DNA of 30,868 nucleotides, taken from Baffinella frigidus (lineage: Eukaryota; Cryptophyceae; Cryptomonadales; Baffinellaceae). The stretch lies in the NCBI GenBank assembly GCA_026770585.1, contig MU647196.1, forward strand, positions 50,798 through 81,665. The letters are read 5' to 3'. Positions 18,167-25,511 of the stretch are shown here, in pieces. The notes beneath the pieces were generated by a model. The model was not told where the DNA came from. It was given only the letters and a program-made list of their open reading frames with translations, and made no database searches. How positions within the stretch are numbered: position 1 is the first letter of the stretch; the number at the start of each line of letters is the position of its first letter. The position numbers and the translations under genes were made by a program.

Positions 18167-18261
18167 AGTGGCGACGGGGTCAACATTGACCCACAGAGTT
18201 CCCAAGCAGTTCCTGGGGCCCTACGGTAGGACGTCTGCGCCTACTCACCACTTGAGGGATA
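18166..18261. mobile_element. MITE-like element, TATCCCTTGAGTGG family, truncated copy
   Basis: AAGTGGCGAC...GTCAACATTGACCC...GGCCCTACGGTAGGACG...CACCACTTGAGGGATA matches the 105-bp family but lacks its first bases, which abut the right end of the neighbouring MITE. Confidence 0.65.
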
Positions 18262-18319
18262 TGGCATTGGAGGAAGCCCCGTGCAGTGCTGAGTGGCGAA
18301 GGGTTCTTGGCAGGGCGTC

Positions 18320-18360
18320 GGGGNNNNNNNNNNGGGGGGGGGGGGGGGGGGGGGGGGGGG
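18320..18360. other. assembly gap of 10 N inside a poly-G run
   Basis: N at 18324-18333, flanked by GGGG and followed by 27 G. True length unknown. Confidence 0.95.
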
Positions 18361-19387
18361 TGGACGAATCCAAGCAAGGTGATGCACATGAAGCCTGAGC
18401 AGCTTGGCGACCAGGCGGGGCACCTTGTCGTCTAGAGTCTACCCTCGTGGTGAGACACCCGGAGAGCGCGCCATACGTCCCGCCGGTAACGTTGGAGGTC
18501 CAGCGAGTGCCTCCAACTGATGGCGTCTTTGTTTGTTGGTGGAGATCACACGATATCGAATTCTCGGTGCATGAGACTCGGGAGTACGCGACCGCCCCCT
18601 AATCATTTCAGACGGCCCCACCGCCGCGCTGCAGAAAGGCAATCACGGGCACTGGTGCTCGCTCGTTTCCTCTAGGTACAGATTTGGGGGGGGGGGGCGG
18701 GTCAAGGGGAAGCGGGGGGGCTCCCCGGTTTCAGAGAACTGCTGTGCCGCACGGCGACCGTGGTCCCGCGTCGGCCCGGAATTCGAGTCTGGGCAACGGA
18801 ACTAGTCAACTAGGCCTGGAGTGAAACCGTTTGTTGGGAGTAAAGCGACTCCCCGAGCGATGCGCGTACCGCCTAGATAGAGCCACATGTAATATCAGTG
18901 CCAGGCCCACCAATCCTTCTGAAATGACGTGTACAGCTGCAGGTTGTGAGCGCAGCGCTCGCGCACGCGATTCAGTCAGGTGTGTTTGTGAAGAGCACAG
19001 TAAAGCGACTACGCGCGGGGCGCGGCGACTTCTCTCCCCATCAATGCTGGGTTCCCTGGCTGGCGCCACATGTTCATTCAGTGGCAGACTGACCAATCTG
19101 TACCTAAGAAAGGAACGTGAAGAGGGACGCAGCGGAGATCCCGTAGTCAACACGTCTTGGGCATTTTATTGTTTACGAGGCACCAGCCGTGGGCCACGGA
19201 ATGGCACGCCACACGATTTGCATAGTGTGCTCAGGAGCGCTTGTCCGGAGGGGGGGGGGTTGGCGAAGAGGCAGGGATGACGAGCGACGCTGGCCACCAC
19301 GGGACGCGCCTGCTCCCCGGGGCACACCCACCCACGCGTCAGGGTCTCTTAGGGTAACGGCCTCAATGCAGGGTGGTTAAGCCTACA

Positions 19388-19522
19388 GTCCACTTGGCAG
19401 CCACCTTGTCCCCTGGATTTCCAGAGGAGATTACTTTACAGTTTGATGTCGTGTGACGTGTTCCCTGGTGAGAATCACCTCTGGACAGATTCCTCAGAGT
19501 CACCGGTGGCTGCCAAGTGGAT
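19388..19522. mobile_element. inverted-repeat element of about 135 bp
   Basis: CCACTTGGCAGCCACC at 19390-19405 and its exact reverse complement at 19505-19520, with weaker pairing continuing inward (TTTCCAGAGGAGATT against AATCACCTCTGGACAG). No coding capacity; MITE-like or a hairpin. Confidence 0.6.
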
Positions 19523-19603
19523 TGACCACGGGAGGCCGTAGGGCCCTCAGGCTCGAGTTTCGGGTTTTGAACAGGAGCGCTAGGACCATCCTGCGGCCTA
19601 ACG

Positions 19604-19712
19604 TACAGGGGTACTTCGCTCATAAGAAACCAACGACCCCTAGGACCCTACAGTAGGGCCCTATGGTGGTCCTAGGGGGGGGGTCGTTTCTTATGAGCGA
19701 GGTACCCCTGTA
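19604..19712. mobile_element. MITE-like element, TACAGGGGTAC family, copy 1
   Basis: 109 bp; 27-bp terminal arms with one mismatch (start TACAGGGGTACTTCGCTCAT, end ATGAGCGAGGTACCCCTGTA). The centre is CCTAGGACCCTACAGTAGGG, the same core as in the TATCCCTTGAGTGG family. TA at both ends suggests a Tc1/mariner-like TA target. Confidence 0.85.
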
Positions 19713-20146
19713 GTCAATACCGTAAGCTAACTACTCTGCATGTACGCTGTTACTGAATGTAGGCGGTTACCCTATTGCTAGCTACCCTGCGTGTAAGTTG
19801 CCACCCTATTCACGTGGCACGGCGGCAAGCTAGTCCCCACCACGATGTGAAAGCCGCCGTGCACACACCCAGCGCTGCTCGCTGCGGTGGCGGGGAGGCC
19901 CTCGCTGCGGAAACTAATACAAATATTCGTTGCTGGTCAAGGATAATTACTACTCAAATGCTTTAATATCACTAGCATGGCCCACTTGTAAGTGATAAAT
20001 TTCGTTTTCAGAAACCCTGGGGTCGTGCCAGGTGTCAGACAACCCCACTAGAGGGTCGCCTCGCGCAAACCGAGCCGCGCACCCCCCTAGGACCACCATA
20101 GAGCTATATTTATAGGCAAACAGAAGGTTCTCAGAAAGGTGCGCCG

Positions 20147-20251
20147 TATCCCTTAAGTGGTGAGCTGGTCAAATTTGACCCGCAAGAGGTCCTAGGCAGG
20201 TCTTAGGACCCTACGGAAGAGCGTATGAGCCTAGTCGCCACTTGAGGGATA
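20147..20251. mobile_element. MITE-like element, TATCCCTTAAGTGG family, copy 2
   Basis: 105 bp, same ends and core as 698-802 (TATCCCTTAAGTGG ... CGCCACTTGAGGGATA). Confidence 0.8.
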
Positions 20252-20361
20252 TGCAAAGGACTACGGTAGGGTCCCTGCGAGTTGCGCCTCCTCATGAGCG
20301 AGGCAACCCTGGCGAGCGTCTCGCCTGGGAGGAGCGACAGACCTCATCCAGGCACAAGTAT

Positions 20362-20457
20362 CTTTTTAAAAAAAATCTGCATGAAAATTGATAAACAAAC
20401 ACTTCGGGGCGTGACCGTTGTGTGGTAATTTTCCTTGCAGATTTTTTAAAAAAAAAT
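20362..20457. repeat. inverted repeat over the 3' end of the membrane-protein gene
   Basis: Arms with TTTTTAAAAAAAATCTGC and GCAGATTTTTTAAAAAAAA, continued by ATGAAAATT / AATTTTCC, around a loop of about 40 bases. The right arm contains the stop codon of the gene on the minus strand, so it could be a small insertion that supplied the stop, or a 3' end hairpin. Confidence 0.65.
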
Positions 20458-20571
20458 GCTTGTTCCCGGATTAGACCTGCAGGACGCGACGAGAGCCAGG
20501 ACGACGAGGGCGAGGGCGGCGAGCGCGTGCGGGACCGCCGAGAGGGGCACGCCCAGCGGGGCGCGCGCCAC
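20446..20571 (-). CDS. type I membrane protein, last exon with transmembrane helix
   Basis: Acceptor GTGGCACGGCAG. Product VARAPLGVPLSAVPHALAAL, ALVVLALVASC, RSNPGTSIFF, stop TAA at 20448-20446. The helix spans about 20 residues of Ala/Leu/Val. A donor TGCAG|GTCTAA directly after the helix would allow a different tail. Confidence 0.65.
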   Translation of the reverse strand: MARAPLGVPLSAVPHALAALALVVLALVASCRSNPGTSIFF

Positions 20572-23360
20572 CTGCCGTGCCACCCCACGCGACGTGTCAA
20601 GGACTGCCAGAGAGCGCACCGTTAGAACAGGGTGTGGTATTGTGTCTCAGCAAGTCAATCTTCGCCTTGAAAGCTGAGAGGCGATCTTCAGAATATCGGG
20701 TCTCAGCTATCGATTAGCGGGTCTCGGATTAGTCAACCCTGTCGTCACGGACACCCAGCCAGCGTGTCAGGACCCACCCTGAGACTTTCTCACAGGGGGG
20801 TTCCGCGTCTGGAGGGTGATGTGTCGTCAGGAATACTGCAGCAGCCGAGCTGGGTCTTGGAGAGGGGAGGGGGGTGCGTATGTGGGAGAGAGGCTGGATT
20901 CAGCGGCCCAGAAGCAATGGAGGTCTAGCTCAGCGTGGTTAAAACGGGGTTCGCAATAAAAGATGTTTCGAGCGGAAACGCCAACAAAAAAGGGCAACTA
21001 AAATGCAATGATGGCGAGCCCAGATCGGCTCAGGCAGAGGTAGGAGGTGTCAGAGGAGGAGCAGGCGCAGCCCTCAAGTTTGGTTCAGAGGCGACACGGC
21101 TGGGCGTATGAGCGAAGAGAAGGGAGAGGGAATTGACTTGGGGGGGAATGTTCGTGGTTAGGGGATGGGGGGTAGGGGAAAGGGGGCAGGGGTGAGCGGT
21201 GGGCGGTGAGCGGTGAAGGTGTGGGGTTTACGGTTTACGGTTTACGGTTTACGGTTGAGGGTTTGATTTTAGGGTTTGGGGTTTAGGTTTTGGGTGTAGA
21301 GTTTAGGGTTTGGGGTTTAGGGTTGAGGGTTGAGGGTTGACGGTTGAGGGTTTAGGGTTTAGGGTTTAGGGTTTAAACTTTAGGGGTCAGGGGTCAGGGG
21401 TTAGGGGTTGGGGGTTAGTGGGTAGGGGTTAGGGGTTACGGGTTAGGGGTTAGGGTTTAGGGTTTTGGGTTCAGGTTTTTGAAGATAGGGTTGAGGTTTT
21501 AGGATTCAGGGTTTGAGGTTTAGGGTGGACAGTGCAGGGTGCAGGGTTCAGGGTTCAGGGTTCAGGGTTCAGGGTTCAGGGTTCAGGGTTCAGGGTTCAG
21601 GTTTGAGGGTGCAGGGTTCAGGTTTGAGGGGGTTAGGGGTGAGGGGTGAGGGGTGAGGGGTGAGGGGTTAAGGTTTGGGGTTGAGAGTTGAGGGTGTAGG
21701 ATTTGGGGTTTTGAAGATAGGGTTGAGGTTTTAGGGTTTAGGGTTTGGGGTTTGGGGTTGAGGGTTGAGGGTTCAGGGTTGAGGGTTGAGGGTTGAGGGC
21801 GGAGGGTAGAGGGGTCAGGGTCCAGGGTACAGGGTTAAGGGTTCAGAGTTGACGGTTGAGGTGTGAGGGTGTATGGTTTGTTTTTTGAGGTTTTAGGGGG
21901 TGTAGGGTTTAGGGTTTAGGGTTTAGGGTTTAGGGTTCAGGGGTTAGGGGTTGGGGTTTAGGGTTTAGGGTTTAGGGTTTGAGGTTTAGGGTGTAGGGTT
22001 GAGGGTTTTGAAGATAGGGTTGAGGTGTGAGGGTTTAGGGTGTGGGTTTTAGAGTTGAGGGGTGATGGTTGAGGGTTGAGGGTGGAGGGTGGAGGGTGGA
22101 GGGTGGAGGGTGGAGGGTTCAGGGTTCAGGGTTCAGGGTTGAGAGTTGAGGGTTGAGGATGTATGGTGTATTTTTGCAGGGTCTACGGGGTGCAGGTTGT
22201 ACGCGTTACCTCTAGGTTGAGGGTTTAGGGTTCAAAATTCAGGGTTGAGGGTTCAGTGTTTAGGGTGTAGGGCTAGGGTTTGGGCGGAAGGGGACACCTC
22301 GATATTGAAGAGGACGCCCGCGGCAGGAACACTTCCTCCTCCTCCCGGGAGCACTGAATCCCACGCCACCGTCACCCGCACCTGCACCGCGAGGCGTCAC
22401 TCTGCCGCAGGGGAGAGAAAAATGCGTCGATAGAGCACCTCTTTCCACCAACCCTCACGGAAAGACCAAATCGTCGATTTTCAGACCTCAAATTCACCTT
22501 GCAGACACCCCAGATCTGGGGTTGACAAAATTTTGCAGACACCCCAGATCTGGGGTTGACAAAATAAGTTGACACATTTTGGTACATAATCAACTTTTGG
22601 GAACAGGTCGAAATCAATGGAGTTGGTCCTCCCGTGAGGGTTGGTGGTTGGTGCGGCACCGCGTTCACTGCGCGCCTAGGTCACACACGGATGCACACCC
22701 ACCCCAGGATCGAAACGGATGGGTGCAATGTCTCAGTGGCAGGCTGCACACCACAGCTGGAATCGCAGCAGGGGCGGCCTGGGCAGGGATACACAGGGGC
22801 GGCGTGCGCGCACCGCAGCCTCCGCGCAGAAGGTGGCAGCGTCTTCCGGCGTGGTGAACATGATTTTCTCTGTGTTGAGCAGCCTCCGCCCTGTTGCTGC
22901 CCCCGACTGTCCGGGAAGAAGAAGCTCCAGGTTGATGGTCGCAGGCATCTGCGGATGCCCAGCACTCGGCTGCTTAGCTACGCACGTCTCAATGGCTCCT
23001 GGCTCAAGGGTGTCGTCGTGGCATGAAACGCACAGCCCACGGGCAAAGGGACAGCACTGGTATGCGCTAGAAATCATGACGCACACATGCGGAGCTACGC
23101 GGGTTGTGTGGGCGGCTGACCGACGCAGGGTACGAGACCTTGACCTCGTACATGGCCGAGGCCGCGAGCTGGGAAAGGCGGAACATCCTGCTTTCGCCGT
23201 ACCGCATCGCCTGCCGATCCAATGGCATCCCGGGTGCCAGCACCAGGGCTGAATCGCGTCCAGCTTGTCCAGAACCTCCCGCTCTTGGCAGCGACGCGAT
23301 GCCGAGCGCGCAGAGCACCAACCCGGCTGTGCGAAAACGCGCCTCCAAGCCATGTCTCGC
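20446..23360 (-). CDS. single-pass type I membrane protein gene
   Basis: Exons in transcript order: 23121-23360, 22814-22948, 22298-22381, 20446-20571; every join is in phase 0. The N-terminal part has a leader-like TAGLVLCALGIASLPRAGG, then LAPGMPLDRQAMRYGESRMF and MYEVKVSYPAS. The second exon gives MPATINLELLLPGQSG and GRRLLNTEKIMF, the third VRVTVAWDSVLPGGGG and VLFNIE. The last gives PLGVPLSAVPHALAALALVV, LALVASC: a transmembrane helix with a short tail. The YEV(K/R)(V/I)SYPAS, RRLLNTEK, V-V-V strand, LFNI and C-terminal helix order looks like a conserved eukaryotic ER/secretory membrane protein that I cannot name safely. About 195 codons are seen. The start is not found: no ATG precedes the leader in frame, so a 5' exon lies above 23360. 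Intron 3 is mostly a telomere-like array. Confidence 0.65.
21185..22297. repeat. long degenerate telomere-like array inside an intron
   Basis: About 1.1 kb of GGGTTTAG, GGGTTGAG, GGGTTCAG and GGGGTGAG variants on the plus strand, C-rich on the transcribed (minus) strand. It starts within about 12 bases of the donor at 22297. Sub-blocks of identical variants (for example nine GGGTTCA at about 21545-21600) show local tandem expansion; a segment with TTTTGAAGATAGGGTTGAGG recurs three times (about 21477, 21711 and 22007), pointing to higher-order duplication. Confidence 0.9.
22298..22381 (-). CDS. type I membrane protein, third exon
   Basis: Acceptor GCGGTGCAG, donor ATCGAG|GTGTCC, 28 codons. 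Product VRVTVAWDSVLPGGGGSVPA, AGVLFNIE. An upstream acceptor (CTGCGGCAG) would introduce a stop in phase 0. Confidence 0.65.
22496..22565. repeat. 33-bp direct repeat with a palindromic centre, two copies
   Basis: Two copies of TTGCAGACACCCCAGATCTG followed by GGGTTGACAAAAT; the centre ACCCCAGATCTGGGGT is palindromic. Located in the intron between the second and third exons of the membrane-protein gene. Confidence 0.8.
22814..22948 (-). CDS. type I membrane protein, second exon
   Basis: Acceptor GGGCATCCGCAG, donor GCTGCG|GTGCGC, 45 codons. Product MPATINLELLLPGQSGAATG, RRLLNTEKIMFTTPEDAATF, CAEAA. Joins SYPAS to MPATINLEL without a gap. Confidence 0.7.
23121..23360 (-). CDS. type I membrane protein, first visible exon (leader and N-terminal domain)
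   Basis: Possible acceptor ATTCCTCCAG, donor GCGTCG|GTCAGC. Product ARHGLEARFRTAGLVLCALG, IASLPRAGGSGQAGRDS, then ALVLAPGMPLDRQAMRYGES and LSQLAASAMYEVKVSYPAS. The frame stays open to about 23609, so the 5' limit is uncertain. Confidence 0.6.
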
Positions 23361-24181
23361 CTGGAGGAATGTCCCCGTGGAGCGGCGGTGTGCTGTTGTG
23401 AGAGGCTTGCTGCAGCTAGGAGTTTGAAAGGGCTCCTGCTCGTCGGAGTGTGCGTGACAACCGCCCTTCGGCGCCCATTCATCGCAGCTTCGCATCCCCC
23501 CGCTCCTGCAAAAATCCGCCCCCAAAATTGCAGCCAAATCTGTACCACGTCGCTCCAAAGCTCCAGACAAGAAGGACTGTGACGCTGTGGGTGCTCCTGT
23601 CGGGAGCACACACCGGGGGATGCGGCGCCTTTCCGGGTGAGGGGCAAGCGGCGGTTGGCATGCACCGCCGTGGATGTTGGGCTCTTCCCCTTTCCTTATC
23701 TTTTGTGATCCTCGTCCTCAGTTTGTTCCTTGCCTTCTTTCTCTGCGCTTGACGCATGAACCAGTGGCTTTACACGGTGAACCATGTTGTCAAGTCGGTG
23801 TGCCAACCCTCTCTCCCCTACGCGGCAGGACAACCTCTTTCGTTCTGCCGTAAGGCTGCTCGAGTTGCAAACATGTGGAGGTCCTTTAGGTTCGTGGAAC
23901 TCCCATTGGCGGACATTGGAACTGGTTCTGAGGATGGCCCTGCTGTATGGCAATGACCAAGCCTTCCACTGAGGAAAGCAGTAGAAACCGGCTGAAGGGT
24001 GGTCCTCGGTTGGGGCGTGTCAAGGTCAACTACATCAGTCCAATGCTCACACACACACACACACCAGGACCCCAAGTCAGCCTAGGGCGCATAGTAGTAT
24101 CCCAAATGTACAGCGAAACTAGGCCCCCGAATTTCCCCCACAGTACTCTTACCCGCCACTTCCACTATCCCGCGGTCGTGC

Positions 24182-24302
24182 TACAGGGGTACCTCGCGCA
24201 TCAGAAAACGCCCCCCCCTAGGACCCTACAGTAGCCATATGTCTAGGGCCCTGCGGTGGTCCTAAGGGGGGTGCGTTTTCTTAGGATCGAGGTACCCCTG
24301 TA
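24182..24302. mobile_element. MITE-like element, TACAGGGGTAC family, copy 2
   Basis: 121 bp, ends TACAGGGGTACCTCG / CGAGGTACCCCTGTA, inner CCCCCTAGGACCCTACAGTAG and GGTCCTAAGGGGGG arms, TA at both ends. Same family as 19604-19712 with a longer middle. Confidence 0.85.
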
Positions 24303-24537
24303 CGGCAAGAAGGGCAGCTGGAGGGTTCGAGGTTCGACGCGAACACGCGAGGGAAGAGCGACCGGGGCGCGGGGGTGGCGAGGGGGGCAGGGGGGAAAGG
24401 GGGGGGGTGCGACCACCACAGGAGGAGGTCTGTGCGATCACTGATCCGCACCTACCACACACAACTGGTGCCATTCACAGCTGATTTGGGTTATGTAGCC
24501 TGTGCATTTGAGTCATCCTGGTCGTGTAATCAATAAA

Positions 24538-24635
24538 CTCTCTCTCTCGCTCTCTATCTCTCCCTCTCTCTCGCACACACACACGCACATACACACACAT
24601 TCTCTCCCTCTCTATCTATCTATCTATCTATCTAG
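24538..24635. repeat. compound microsatellite
   Basis: (CT)n, (CA)n and (TATC)n runs in succession. Confidence 0.9.
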
Positions 24636-24901
24636 TCCTCCGCTTTTTTTCGGCGGCCTGCGCTCTTCTCCGGCGGCCGCCTAGGCTCTTCTTCTCTCTT
24701 CTCTCGGGCTCCACCCTTCTCCGCTCTACTCTTCTCCGTTCTTCTCTCGCTCCGCATCTCTCCGCTCTTCTCTCCTCTGCTCCTATCCGCCCACCTGCCA
24801 CGCCACACCTCACGTACGTCAATTGCCCTGCCAGGTTACGCCACACCTCACACACTTCACTTCGCCTGTCAGGGCACACTTCGCACCCGTTTGCTCGCGT
24901 G

Positions 24902-24980
24902 TGCCCAGCGCGTGGGGTGCCCAGCGCGTCGGGTGCCCAGCGCGTGGGGAGCCTAGCGCGTGGGGTGCCTAGCGCGTGCC
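24902..24980. repeat. 16-bp tandem repeat, five copies
   Basis: TGCCCAGCGCGTGGGG repeated five times with C/T and G/C changes, just past the 3' end of the DNAJC7-like gene. Confidence 0.85.
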
Positions 24981-25073
24981 ACGCGTGCAGCGCACCACCT
25001 CGCGGTGCCGTGCGTCTCAGGCGTGCGTCTCAGGGGCCTGGCAGGCAGGTGCCAGATGCACACAGGAAGAATG

Positions 25074-25511
25074 CTAGGCGCATGCAGAAAGAAAACGACT
25101 GGGAGCGGGTGCGTACCCGTCTCGCGCGGCTTGCTTGACGCGCGCCTTTTCGCGCTTGCGGTCGTACTCCGCGCGCCGCTCCTTATCCGAAAGAACCACG
25201 TGCGCGTCCGCCACGCGCTTGAAGCGGCGCTCCGCCCGCGCGCGCATCTCCCCCCCGCCCACCGCCTTGTCAGGGTGGTGAAGCAGCGCCAGCCGCTTGT
25301 ACGCCTTCCGCACCGCCGCCTCCTCCGCATCGGGCAGCACCCCGAGCACCGCGTAGTGGTCGTCGCCCTCAGCCTCGAGCTTGGCGCGCGCCGCGGTGAG
25401 GTGCTGCTGCACGCGCGCCACGTCCTTCTGGCCCGGCTCAACTTCCAGCGCGCGCTCCAGATCGGCCACCGCCTCCCAGTGCTCCTTCAGCTCCGAGTAC
25501 GCTCGCGCTCG
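25074..25511 (-). CDS. DNAJC7: DNAJC7-like, last exon: final TPR and J domain
   Basis: Acceptor CGTTGGCAG. Product RARAYSELKEHWEAVADLER, ALEVEPGQKDVARVQQHL, then HYAVLGVLPDAEEAAVRKAY, KRLALLHHPDKAVGGGEMRA, RFKRVADAHVVLSDKERRAE, YDRKREKARVKQAARDG. Helix II, the HPD loop and helix III are all present. The stop TAG is at 25076-25074; a donor-like GACGG|GTACGC near 25104 would give a different tail. Confidence 0.85.
   Translation of the reverse strand, partial: RARAYSELKEHWEAVADLERALEVEPGQKDVARVQQHLTAARAKLEAEGDDHYAVLGVLPDAEEAAVRKAYKRLALLHHPDKAVGGGEMRARAERRFKRVADAHVVLSDKERRAEYDRKREKARVKQAARDGYAPAPSRFLSACA

Larger units (their letters stand above)
18361..20445. other. region without a supported gene
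   Basis: Only short open frames without convincing splice partners or recognisable product. It holds MITE-like elements (19388-19522, 19604-19712, 20147-20251) and a MITE core fragment (CCCCTAGGACCACCATAG at about 20085-20102). Confidence 0.5.
23361..25073. other. intergenic region
   Basis: Lies upstream of the membrane-protein gene and downstream of the DNAJC7-like gene (both minus strand), so it should hold the promoter and 5' exon(s) of the former and the 3' end of the latter. A plus-strand open stretch at 23829-23972 (DNLFRSAVRLLELQTCGG) looks protein-like but has no partner exons. Also a MITE and microsatellites, listed separately. Confidence 0.4.

Noticed and set aside
20922-20975. tRNA-like stretch (TAGCTCAG, GGTTCGCAAT)
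   Set aside because: The D-loop and T-loop motifs are too close together and no acceptor stem or anticodon arm can be drawn.
22719-23252. Plus-strand open frames opposite the membrane-protein exons
   Set aside because: The minus strand gives a phase-consistent protein with a leader and transmembrane helix; the plus-strand products are low-complexity or Arg-rich shadows.
23829-23972. Plus-strand exon reading DNLFRSAVRLLELQTCGG
   Set aside because: Possibly coding (acceptor ACGCGGCAG, ends with a stop), but there is no partner exon or homology clue, so it is not called as a gene.
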